NCBI RefSeq assembly: GCF_042738955.1
Contig: NZ_JBHYHC010000048.1
Coordinates: forward strand, 6,457 to 70,456
Direction: 5' to 3'
Source of the DNA: Umezawaea sp042738955
Lineage (GTDB): Bacteria; Actinomycetota; Actinomycetes; Mycobacteriales; Pseudonocardiaceae
Length of the DNA stretch: 64,000 nt
Part shown: positions 31,881 through 39,743 of the stretch, piece after piece
How positions within the stretch are numbered: the first letter of the stretch is position 1
Layout of the letters: each line of letters starts with the position of its first letter
The notes under the pieces: model-generated
Databases searched by the model: none
What the model saw: the letters and a program-made list of their open reading frames with translations, nothing else
What the model was told of the DNA's origin: nothing
Made by a program: the position numbers and the translations under genes

Positions 31881-31902
31881 ACGGTAGCGATATCGCTACC
31901 GT
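31881..31902. promoter_or_regulatory. Perfect 22-bp palindromic operator in the exporter promoter
   Basis: The left half ACGGTAGCGAT is followed immediately by its exact reverse complement, a perfect 22-bp palindrome. TACTAT at 31906-31911 is a good -10 for the exporter gene, placing the palindrome over the -35 region. A further half-site, CGGTAGCG, occurs at 31915-31922 just downstream. This is typical of a TetR- or MarR-like repressor controlling an efflux gene. No regulator gene of those families is adjacent. Confidence 0.65.
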
Positions 31903-31976
31903 TGGTACTATCTTCGGTAGCGTTCGAGAGGTCGACCGCGGCCCGCCCGCCCACCGCACCTGAGGAGAGACGACGG

Positions 31977-33578
31977 ATGGATCACGACTCGGCGGAGGCA
32001 CAGGCGGCCACGGGGGACACCGACGTCGAGCCACCGCCACGGCTCCGCGCCTGGTTCGGGCTGATCGCGCTCGCGCTCGCGGTCGCCATGAACAGCCTCG
32101 ACATGTCGGTGGTCACCGTCGCGAACCCGGCGATCAGCGCCGACCTCGGCACCGGCCTGTCCGAGCTGGAGTGGGTGACGACGGCGTACATCCTCGCCTT
32201 CGCCGCGTTCCTCGTCCCGGCGGGCAAGCTGGGCGACCGGTTCGGCCACAAGCAGGTCTTCCTCGTGGGCATCGCCGGTTTCGCCCTGAGCTCGGCGCTG
32301 GTGGGCCTGTCGACCGGGCTCGTCCCGCTCGTCGGGTGGCGCGTGCTCCAGGGCGTGTGCGGCGCGATGCTGATGCCGAGCGCGCTCGCGATCCTGCGGC
32401 TGACCTTCCCGCCGGACAAGCTGAAGGTCGCCATCGGCGTGTTCATGGGCATCTTCTCGGTCGCCGGTCTCGCCGGGCCGCTGTTCGGCGGGCTCATGGT
32501 GGAGTTCGCGAGCTGGCGCTGGGCGTTCTACATCAACGTCTTCACCGGCGCCATCGCGTTCGTCGTCGTGCTGCTGGCCGTCCGCCGCTCCGAACCGACC
32601 TCGACCTCGGAGCGCTTCGACTTCCCCGGCGTGGCGCTCATGACCGTCGCGCTCGTCGCGCTCGTCTGGGGCATCACCCAGGTGCCGGTGGTGGGCTGGA
32701 CCGATGTCCGCGCGATCGGCGCGGTGGCGGTCGCGGTCGTCGCGGGCACGCTGTTCGTGTTCCGGGAACGCGGCACGGACAGCCCGCTGGTGCCGTTGAG
32801 CCTCTTCCGCTCCGGGCCGGTGGTGGCGGGCGTGCTGGCGATGTTCCTCGGCGGCGGCCTCATGTTCGGCAGCTGGTTCTTCCTCGCCCTGTACTTCCAG
32901 CACGTGCGGGGGATGACCCCGGTGCAGGCCGGTCTCGGGCTGCTGCCGCTGGCCGCGATGTCCATCGTGTGCGGGCCGCTCGCGGGCAAGCTGAACCAGC
33001 GCTACGGCCGCAGGGTCCCGCTGACGATCGGCCCGCTGGCCATGGCGGCCGGGTTGATCGGGCTGGCACAGGTCGCCATCGCGCCGTCGGCGCACGAGAC
33101 CTCGTCGTACCACTCGATCTGGCCGTTCCTCGTGCTGATCGGCGGCGGCATCAGCCTGATCTACCCGGTCGCGACCGAAGTGGTGCTCGCGAGCGTGCCG
33201 GAGGAACTCGCCGGGGTGTCCGCCGGGGTGAGCGAGACGGCCGCGACGGTCGGGCCGGTGCCCGGTATCGCCGTGCTGGGATCGATCCTCCAGTTCGGCG
33301 TCGTCGCCGACCTCGGCGACGGCCTCGCGGCCGCCGGTGTGCCGCGGGACGTGGCGGTCCGGGTCGCCGAGTCCGGCGACGCCGTCGGGCAGGGGGTGAC
33401 CGTCATCCCCGAAGGCACACCCGAGTCGTTGGTCCCGGTGATCACCGAGCAGACCAGGGAGGCCTTCCTCGGTGGTCTCCAGGCCTCGCTCACCGTCGCC
33501 GGTGTGCTGGTGCTGTCGATCGTCGGACTCGTGTGGTGGCTGGTGAAGCCGGAACAGCGCGTCGAGACCACCGTCTGA
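31977..33578 (+). CDS. DHA2-type MFS drug exporter (14 TM helices), second copy
   Basis: A 533-aa exporter paralogous to 1366..2934. Helix 1 contains MNSLDMSVVTVANPAI, the motif A loop is GKLGDRFGHKQVFLVG, helix 4 RVLQGVCGAMLMPSALAI, and a late SYHSIWPFL segment is shared with the first copy. ATG 31977 has GAGGAGAGAC upstream; the in-frame ATG-like start at 31902 would lie within the promoter. Control by the adjacent palindrome suggests induction by the exported compound. Together with the first exporter it frames the biosynthetic genes. Confidence 0.92.
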   Translation: MDHDSAEAQAATGDTDVEPPPRLRAWFGLIALALAVAMNSLDMSVVTVANPAISADLGTGLSELEWVTTAYILAFAAFLVPAGKLGDRFGHKQVFLVGIAGFALSSALVGLSTGLVPLVGWRVLQGVCGAMLMPSALAILRLTFPPDKLKVAIGVFMGIFSVAGLAGPLFGGLMVEFASWRWAFYINVFTGAIAFVVVLLAVRRSEPTSTSERFDFPGVALMTVALVALVWGITQVPVVGWTDVRAIGAVAVAVVAGTLFVFRERGTDSPLVPLSLFRSGPVVAGVLAMFLGGGLMFGSWFFLALYFQHVRGMTPVQAGLGLLPLAAMSIVCGPLAGKLNQRYGRRVPLTIGPLAMAAGLIGLAQVAIAPSAHETSSYHSIWPFLVLIGGGISLIYPVATEVVLASVPEELAGVSAGVSETAATVGPVPGIAVLGSILQFGVVADLGDGLAAAGVPRDVAVRVAESGDAVGQGVTVIPEGTPESLVPVITEQTREAFLGGLQASLTVAGVLVLSIVGLVWWLVKPEQRVETTV

Positions 33579-33583
33579 GCGCG

Positions 33584-33625
33584 GGGAGACCGCCGAGCGT
33601 CAGGTCCGCTCGGCGGCGGTCTCCC
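33584..33625. terminator. Bidirectional terminator hairpin between convergent exporter and monooxygenase genes
   Basis: GGGAGACC plus GCCGAGCG (33584-33599) pairs with CGCTCGGC (33607-33614) and GGTCTCCC (33618-33625), giving a 16-bp stem with a 3-nt bulge and 7-nt loop. It lies 6 nt after the exporter stop; its right arm overlaps the last codons of the monooxygenase gene. No U-run, which is usual in actinobacteria. Confidence 0.65.
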
Positions 33626-34790
33626 TGTGTCCGAAGAAGCGCCGCGCCAGCCAGACGACCGGCCGGGTCCCGGACAGCCGGAACGCCGCGGCGCGCACCT
33701 TCACCGCGAAGGCGCTGGGGGCGACGAACATGGCCGTGGCCCGGAGGGCTTCCTTCTGCTTCGCCGTGACGACCGGCCGGAACCGCTCCTCCCACGCCGC
33801 CAGCGCGGCGGGCACGTCGCCGGGGTGCTCGTCGAGGAGGTCCCCGAGCAGCTTCGCGCCACCGAGCGCCAAGGACGCGCCGCTGGCCGCGAACAGGCTC
33901 ACGCACCAGGCGGAGTCGCCCAGCAGCACGATCCGGCCGTCGTGCCAGCGCGGCATCCTGATCTGGCAGATCCGGTCGAAGTAGACGGACTCGTCCCGGT
34001 CCACCCGTGACAGCAGGTCGGGCGCCAGCCAGCCGAGATCGCCGAACACCCGCCGCAACGTGGTGGCCGCGCCCGCCGCGAGGTCGGCGTCGACGCTGTC
34101 GCTGCGGAACGCGAACAGCACCGCGCAACGACCGTCCGGCAGACTCGTCACACCGAGTCCCCGGCCCACCAGACCGATGCCCATGGTGGTCACCGGCGGC
34201 ACCTCGACCGGGGTCCGGTCGACCTCGATGCTCGCCACGGCGTGCCCGAGGTCGTCGCGGTACCGCTCCTCGGGGCCGAACACGCGCGCTCTGAGCGGGG
34301 AGTGGACGCCGTCCGCGCCGACGAGCAGGTCGACGCGGTGCCGGGTCCCGTCGTCGAGCACCACCGAGACACCCTCGCCGTCCTGCTCCACCTCGGTCAC
34401 CGTGCGGCCGAACCGCAGGTCGACCTGCTCGTCGAGCGCCTGGTGCAGCACCGTTTCCAGATCGCCGCGCAGCAGGGTCAGCGAGCGGGGCCCGATCATC
34501 GCCTCGTTCGCCGCGGCGGGCAGCACGGCCAGCCTGGCGCCGGACTCGTCGACGTAGACCAGGTCCGTCATCGGCTGCCGCACCCCGACCAGCGCGGGCA
34601 GCAGCCCCAGGTGCTCCGCCGCGTCGTAGCCGACCCCCGAGAAGTTCGTGACGTACCCGCCGCACCGGAGTTCCGGCGCCTTCTCGACGACCAGCACGTG
34701 CCATCCGCCGCGCCGCAGCCGCAGCGCCGTCGCGAGGCCTCCGATGCCCGCTCCGACGACCAGCGCGCGGCCGCCCCGCTCGTTCGCCAT
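33600..34790 (-). CDS. FAD-dependent monooxygenase (PHBH/phenol hydroxylase fold)
   Basis: A 396-aa flavoprotein of the class A monooxygenase/halogenase fold. FAD motifs: VVGAGIGGLATALRLRRGG (GxGxxG), the DG motif LLVGADGVHSPLRARVF, and the GD motif GRIVLLGDSAWC. Such enzymes hydroxylate or epoxidise aromatic or hydrophobic substrates with NAD(P)H. No Trp-rich halogenase motif seen. A C-terminal hydrophobic-basic tail may allow membrane contact. ATG 34790 lies 5 nt downstream of the first pseudo-hydrolase gene, so the two are an operon. It could oxidise the aglycone, or inactivate a toxic compound. Confidence 0.87.
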   Translation of the reverse strand: MANERGGRALVVGAGIGGLATALRLRRGGWHVLVVEKAPELRCGGYVTNFSGVGYDAAEHLGLLPALVGVRQPMTDLVYVDESGARLAVLPAAANEAMIGPRSLTLLRGDLETVLHQALDEQVDLRFGRTVTEVEQDGEGVSVVLDDGTRHRVDLLVGADGVHSPLRARVFGPEERYRDDLGHAVASIEVDRTPVEVPPVTTMGIGLVGRGLGVTSLPDGRCAVLFAFRSDSVDADLAAGAATTLRRVFGDLGWLAPDLLSRVDRDESVYFDRICQIRMPRWHDGRIVLLGDSAWCVSLFAASGASLALGGAKLLGDLLDEHPGDVPAALAAWEERFRPVVTAKQKEALRATAMFVAPSAFAVKVRAAAFRLSGTRPVVWLARRFFGHRETAAERT

Positions 34791-34795
34791 CGGGT

Positions 34796-36166
34796 TCACC
34801 GGGACGGCCAGAGGCCCGCGCACGTGCGCACACGGGGTTTCGCGAGCGTGATCAGGAACGCGTCGACGTGCGCACGCACGCACGGGCTCTCCTGGTAGGC
34901 GAGCGTGCCGGGGCCCTCATACACCAGGTGCGCCGCGCCGGGGATCTGCCTCGCCACCGAGTCGGCCCACGCGGCGGGCTGTCCGGGCGCCTGGTAGGCG
35001 TTCACCACCAGCACCGGCAGCGACTTGGCCGAGATCCGCAACTCGTGCGTGGGGTTGCCGACCTCGAACGGCCACCCGACGCAGCCCAGCACGTTCAGCC
35101 ACTGGTTGAGGTTGATGCGGGTGTTGGGCGCGGCCGCGTCCTGTGCCCGGAGGATCTCGGTGAGCTGGGAGTAGGAGGTGATCGGCAGGTTCCAGTCCTG
35201 GCAGAAGCTGCCCGCCGACAGGCCGCGCCGGAAACCCGTGGTCGTCACGGGGTCGGGACCGCTGCCCCGGTACAGCGACAGGTAGTGCTCGGCGAGGGGA
35301 CCGAAGTACCGGTGCGGGTAGTCGCCCGCGAAACCCACGTGCCCGGACAGGTCCGCGGCCGTGATCGGCCCCAGTTCGCCCCGGTCCGCCCGGTCCCGCA
35401 GCTCGTCGTAGACCTTGCGGGTGTCCATTCCGTGCAGCACGCAGGAGGGGGTCCGGTCGCACCAGTCGGCGAACCCGTCGAACGTCGCCTGCACCCCGGC
35501 CGCCTTGGGCCCCAGGTACTCGACCGCCGAGCGCGCGCTGTGGTCGAGGTTGCCGTCCAACACCATCGCCCGGATCCGCCGCGGGAACAGCTCGGCGTAC
35601 ATCTGGCCGACGATCTCGTTCTCCCACGTGTGCATCAGGCTGATCCGCCGCTCGCCCAGCGCGGCCCGCACCGCGTCCACGTCACGGGCGACGATCGCGC
35701 TGTTGTCGTGCTGGAACACCGGTCCGACCTGTTCGGCGCACGCGAGGTACCAGTCCCGCATACCGCTGCGCACCTCCTCCAGCTCGGCGTCGTCGGTGGG
35801 GATGAACGGCACGCCCGGCAAGGCGATCGTGCAGGTCTCCTCCTGCCGTGCGGAGTAGGTGACGAGGTCGAACCGGTCCTTCAGGGCCTGCGACGGGTTG
35901 GCGAGCGGCTGCGATCCGATCAGGACCAGCACCCCGACGCGCTGCGCGGGCTTGGCGGCCTTCTGCCTGCTGACGTCGAGGGTGATCGTCCCGGTGCGCG
36001 GGTTCGCCCAGTCGACGGGCACCCTCAGCCGCGCGCAGTCGAGTGACGAGTCCTGGGCGCACGGACGCCAGGACAGTCCGGGACTCGGTGCGGCCTCGGC
36101 GGGCGCGAGTCCCGCGGCGCAGAGGACGGCGGTGGTGAGTGCGGCGACGAAGGCGCGCGAACGCAT
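34796..36166 (-). CDS. Secreted alpha/beta-hydrolase homologue with lost catalytic triad (copy A)
   Basis: A 456-aa protein with a signal peptide (MRSRAFVAALTTAVLCAAG...AEA, cleavage near residue 26) and the layout of secreted tripeptidyl aminopeptidase-like (S33/TAP) hydrolases, including C-terminal TAP-like domain. The nucleophile elbow, normally G-x-S-Y-G before 'xxxAxYAxLFP', reads HTWEN (179-183), placing Trp at the Ser position. The usual catalytic Asp loop reads NAYQAPGQP and the His loop GPGTLAYQ. The oxyanion 'DPRG' region is VTYSAR. It should therefore be catalytically dead while the cysteines and fold remain. It shares these losses with its tandem paralogue 36187..37593. Probably an extracellular binding protein. 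Confidence 0.85.
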   Translation of the reverse strand: MRSRAFVAALTTAVLCAAGLAPAEAAPSPGLSWRPCAQDSSLDCARLRVPVDWANPRTGTITLDVSRQKAAKPAQRVGVLVLIGSQPLANPSQALKDRFDLVTYSARQEETCTIALPGVPFIPTDDAELEEVRSGMRDWYLACAEQVGPVFQHDNSAIVARDVDAVRAALGERRISLMHTWENEIVGQMYAELFPRRIRAMVLDGNLDHSARSAVEYLGPKAAGVQATFDGFADWCDRTPSCVLHGMDTRKVYDELRDRADRGELGPITAADLSGHVGFAGDYPHRYFGPLAEHYLSLYRGSGPDPVTTTGFRRGLSAGSFCQDWNLPITSYSQLTEILRAQDAAAPNTRINLNQWLNVLGCVGWPFEVGNPTHELRISAKSLPVLVVNAYQAPGQPAAWADSVARQIPGAAHLVYEGPGTLAYQESPCVRAHVDAFLITLAKPRVRTCAGLWPSR

Positions 36167-36186
36167 GGGGTTCCCTCCGGTGCGGG

Positions 36187-37593
36187 TCACGGCCAGACGG
36201 CCGGGCAGCCTGCGTCGGCCGCAGCCCTGCCGGTGATGAGGAAGTCGTCGATCGCGGTGCGGGCGCAGGAGCTGAACTGGTAGGCGCTGGTGCCCGGCCC
36301 GTGGTAGGACACCGTGGTCGCGCCGGGGATCCCGGCCGCGACGACCTCGGCCGAGCCGGGCGGCGCCGCCGGGTTGAACGCGGTGGACGCGACGAGCACC
36401 GGAGCGGTGCCGCGCGTCGGGGTCGGCGGGTTCGCGGCCGGGAAGGGCCAGCCGACGCACCGCAGCACGGCGCTCCACCGCTGCCCGTTGACGTGGGTGA
36501 GCGGAGCCGCCGCCACCATCGCCGAGCGGATCTCGCCCACCTGCGCGTACGTGGTGATCGGCAGGTTCCAGTCCTGGCAGAGGCCCGGTGCAGGTTCGAC
36601 GGCCTGGGCGGTGAAGTCCGGTGACGCCTCCCGCGCGACCGCCTCCGCCCTGGTGTCGACCGGCAGCGACCTGTCGTGCATCTCCCGCAGGTGCTGGGCC
36701 AGGTCCAGCCAGCCGAACCTCGGCGTCGCGAGGCTCATCTCGACCACGGAGGCCCAGTCGGTCAGCTCCAGTGGGTTGCCGCGCAGGTCGCGGAACTCGC
36801 CCCGCTCGATCTTGCCGATCGTCTCGGCGTAGAACGACCGCAGGTCGAACGTGCGAGCCGCGCACGTCGACGCCGTCGCGCACCAGTCCGCGAACGCGCC
36901 GAACGCCTTTTCCGCGGCACGGGCGTGCGCGGCCGAGTACTCCGCCGCGGTCGCGAGGTCGCGCCGGGTCGGGCCGTCCAGCACGAGCGCGCGGAGGCGC
37001 TGGCCGAACAGCCGCAGGTACTCCTGCCCGACGATCTCGCCGGTCGCGGTGCTCAGGAAGCTGATCCGGTCCTCGCCGAGCGCGGTCCGCACGGCGTCCA
37101 CGTCGTGGGCCTCGGTGGCGCTGTCGAGGTGCTGCCAGGCGACCCCGTACCGGCGGGCGCACCCGGTGAAGGCGGTCAGGTTCGCGGCTCGCAGGTGGGT
37201 GAACTCCTGGGCGTTGCGAGGGGAGGCCGCGACGGTGGTCGGCGTCTTGCAGCTCGCGCTGGTGTCGACCGGGGTCAGCACCCGCTCCGAGTAGGTGACC
37301 ACGTCGAAGGCCGTCCTGAGCCTGGCGGACAGCGCCGAGGCGCTCGTGGACGGCGGTACGACCAGCACACCGACGCGCTGGGCCGGGTCGGCCTTGGTGC
37401 GGGTGAGCCGCAGGGTGGTGGTGCCGTCCGACGCCGACGCCGGGTCGATCCGGACGGTGAGCTCGGCGCAGTCGACCGAGGAGTCCTGCGCACAGGGTCG
37501 CCAGTCGAGCGGGGGCGCCGCCGTCGCGGGGACGACACCCGCGACGCAGAGGGCTCCGGCCGACAGGGCGGCGAGGATGGCGCGCAAACGCAT
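36187..37593 (-). CDS. Secreted alpha/beta-hydrolase homologue with lost catalytic triad (copy B)
   Basis: A 468-aa paralogue of copy A: both mature proteins begin with a WRPCAQDSS segment followed by DCA. Signal peptide MRLRAILAALSAGALCVAG...ATA. The nucleophile elbow is STATG (181-185) with Ala for Ser, the Asp loop reads STAFNPAAPP, and the His loop GPGTSAYQ. Conserved structural stretches include CQDWNLPITTYAQ and CVGWPF. Copies A and B differ at the dead Ser (Trp versus Ala), so the losses may be independent or one followed from the other. ATG 37593 has GGAG upstream. First gene of an operon running through copy A to the monooxygenase. Confidence 0.85.
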   Translation of the reverse strand: MRLRAILAALSAGALCVAGVVPATAAPPLDWRPCAQDSSVDCAELTVRIDPASASDGTTTLRLTRTKADPAQRVGVLVVPPSTSASALSARLRTAFDVVTYSERVLTPVDTSASCKTPTTVAASPRNAQEFTHLRAANLTAFTGCARRYGVAWQHLDSATEAHDVDAVRTALGEDRISFLSTATGEIVGQEYLRLFGQRLRALVLDGPTRRDLATAAEYSAAHARAAEKAFGAFADWCATASTCAARTFDLRSFYAETIGKIERGEFRDLRGNPLELTDWASVVEMSLATPRFGWLDLAQHLREMHDRSLPVDTRAEAVAREASPDFTAQAVEPAPGLCQDWNLPITTYAQVGEIRSAMVAAAPLTHVNGQRWSAVLRCVGWPFPAANPPTPTRGTAPVLVASTAFNPAAPPGSAEVVAAGIPGATTVSYHGPGTSAYQFSSCARTAIDDFLITGRAAADAGCPAVWP

Positions 37594-37810
37594 CGGGTAC
37601 TCCGATCGGGTGCCGACCACGGGTGAATTCGATACATGAAGTAAAAGCAACGATTGCAGACCGCTCCTGGGTGCGTCAACCGCGTGACTGGCTCCCTGTC
37701 AGGAAAGAAAGCCTCCTGAAGGGCAGCGTCGGCGATCGCAGTTGGCACTTGTTGGTAACAGAAGAAGTACTTAAGGTGAGGAGGTCGGTACCTGGCCGGG
37801 GAGGGCGCGG

Positions 37811-38944
37811 ATGGACCTGATCACGCATCTGCTGGACGCCGCCGAAGCACGGTCGGTCGACGTCTCCTCGACGATCGCCGACATCGGGTTCGACGCCGTC
37901 GCGGACGTGCTGTTCCAGGAAGTCCTCTTCCGGGCCCGGCTCGACGAGGTCGCCTGCCGCGGGCTCGCCGTCACGGTCCTCGTCCTCGAACACCGGGGCC
38001 GCACGGCGGAACTCACCATTCCGGCAGGAGAGACGGCGTCGGACGTGCCTCCGGTGGTCATCACCCAGGACGCGGGCGAGACGGTGCGCGCGCTCTACGG
38101 TCCGCGTGAACTCGTCTCGTCCAGCACGCGCACGGTGTCGTGGCCCGGATCGCAGGTGGTGCGCCGGGAGTGGGAGGGGACACCGTTGCCCGACCGCTGG
38201 GCCGCGCCGCCCCAGCGCGTGCTCGACGTCCTGGACCGCCGCGACCGGCCCGGCCTGGACCGGTTGGCCGCCTATTGCGGCACCGACAAGTGGGGGCCGC
38301 TGCACCAGTACGCGGTCCGGTACGAGCAGTACCTGCACCGGCTGCGCGACCAGCGGCTGACGATCCTGGAGATCGGCGTCGGCGGCTACGACGACCCCAA
38401 GGCGGGCGGCGAGTCGTTGCGCATGTGGAAGCACTACTTCCCCCGCGCGCTCGTCTGCGGCGTCGACGTGGTGGACAAGCGCGCCGTGGAGGAACCGCGG
38501 GTGCTGACCGTCCAAGCGGACCAGTCGGACCGGCGGGCCTTGGAAGCCGTGGTCGAGCGGATCGGGCCGCCGGACGTCGTCGTCGACGACGGCAGCCACG
38601 TGAGCACCGACGTGATCGCGTCGTTCGACATCCTGTTCCCGTTGCTGCGGCACGGTGGCCTGTACTTCGTGGAGGACCTGCAAACCTCACTGTGGCCCTT
38701 CATGTTCAACGGCTCCGAGGACGACCTGACCAGGCCCGACCACACGTTCGGCTTCCTCAAGCGACTGGTCGACGGCCTGCACCACGAGGAGTTCCTGACA
38801 GGTGCCCGACCACCCTCGCCGACCGACCGCACGGTGGCCGCCGTGCACCTCTTCCACAACCTCGCGGTGGTCGAGAAGGGGACGAACGCCGACGGCAGTC
38901 CCGTGGCCGACGCGCTGCGCTCCGGCATGTTCGAGACCGGGTGA
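37811..38944 (+). CDS. MycE/TylE-like sugar O-methyltransferase
   Basis: A 377-aa protein resembling the macrolide sugar 2''-O-methyltransferases MycE and TylE: a long N-terminal auxiliary domain (1-130) followed by a class I SAM domain that opens with LAAYCGTDKWG, continues with LTILEIGVGGYDDPKAGGESL and has metal-binding DDGSH and FVEDLQTS motifs. MycE is Mg-dependent and acts on a glycosylated macrolide. A homologue here implies O-methylation of the attached or nucleotide-bound sugar. ATG 37811 has GGGGAGGG upstream. It is divergent from the pseudo-hydrolase operon across 217 bp and is probably the last gene of the biosynthetic region. Confidence 0.85.
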   Translation: MDLITHLLDAAEARSVDVSSTIADIGFDAVADVLFQEVLFRARLDEVACRGLAVTVLVLEHRGRTAELTIPAGETASDVPPVVITQDAGETVRALYGPRELVSSSTRTVSWPGSQVVRREWEGTPLPDRWAAPPQRVLDVLDRRDRPGLDRLAAYCGTDKWGPLHQYAVRYEQYLHRLRDQRLTILEIGVGGYDDPKAGGESLRMWKHYFPRALVCGVDVVDKRAVEEPRVLTVQADQSDRRALEAVVERIGPPDVVVDDGSHVSTDVIASFDILFPLLRHGGLYFVEDLQTSLWPFMFNGSEDDLTRPDHTFGFLKRLVDGLHHEEFLTGARPPSPTDRTVAAVHLFHNLAVVEKGTNADGSPVADALRSGMFETG

Positions 38945-39062
38945 TCACACCGCACCTGCCCGACCGGTCGAGTTGAGGCTTCGATAGCGTGCTGCGCGGC
39001 GTCCGCAGGGGTGGGCCGCGACCGCCACCGGTCCCGGCCAGGGCGCGAACCTGAGAGGAGTC

Positions 39063-39578
39063 GTGGATTTGCTGGGAACTGTGCAGAACACCGACGACGG
39101 ACGGCTGGTGCTCCGCCTTGAGCGACGCCTGTCGCACTCACCCGAACGGGTGTGGTCCGCTATCACAAAGGTGAGTGAATTCCCGGCCTGGTTCCCCGGA
39201 GTGGTGAACCAGGACCTCACCGAGGGCGCCAAGCTGCGCTTCGACATGACGTCGGACCAGCGCGAGCACATGGGCATCCCGGACGACGAGGACATGAGTT
39301 CCGAGGGCGAGGTGGTCGTCCACGACGCACCGCGCGTGCTCGAGTACACGTGGGGCGACGAGATCCTGCGCTGGGAGCTCACAGCGGACGGTGACGACAC
39401 CGCGCTCGTGTACACGGACGTGTTCGACGACCGTGAACTGGCCGCGCAGACCGGGTCCAGCTGGCACGCGGTGCTCGACCTGCTGGAGGCCCACCTCGAC
39501 GGCCGAGACGTCGGCACCGTCTGGGAACTCGAAGCAGCCGTGCACGACGAGTACGAGCGCACCGTGAAGGTCTCCTGA
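39063..39578 (+). CDS. SRPBCC (AHSA1-like) protein
   Basis: A 171-aa helix-grip protein: strand RLERRLSHSPERVWSAITK, the FPAWFPG loop, central YTWGDEILRWELTADGDDTALVYTDVF region in antiparallel strands, and the C-terminal helix SSWHAVLDLLEAHLDG. Same superfamily as 808..1332 but a different subtype. GTG 39063 follows GAGAGGAGTC. Ligand and partners are unknown; no ArsR gene is adjacent here. Could be a stand-alone lipid or polyketide-binding protein. Confidence 0.82.
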   Translation: MDLLGTVQNTDDGRLVLRLERRLSHSPERVWSAITKVSEFPAWFPGVVNQDLTEGAKLRFDMTSDQREHMGIPDDEDMSSEGEVVVHDAPRVLEYTWGDEILRWELTADGDDTALVYTDVFDDRELAAQTGSSWHAVLDLLEAHLDGRDVGTVWELEAAVHDEYERTVKVS

Positions 39579-39743
39579 TCGCCGGTGTCCTCGGCGTGCG
39601 ACCACGCCGAGGACACCCGGTCCGGCCGAAAGACGAAGACGACTCGATCGATGGGAAACGCCTGCCACCACACCGTGCGGCCGACCGACCACGTCCACGA
39701 CGGGGTCACCGGCGTCCGCACCCGTTCCCTGGAGGAGACCACC

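Noticed and set aside
3124..38944. Assignment to a known class such as indolocarbazole, enediyne, lincosamide or aminoglycoside
   Set aside because: Individual genes echo these pathways (aminopentose genes, mycothiol enzyme, PAT-like enzyme), but no diagnostic core enzyme of any of them is present in the window.
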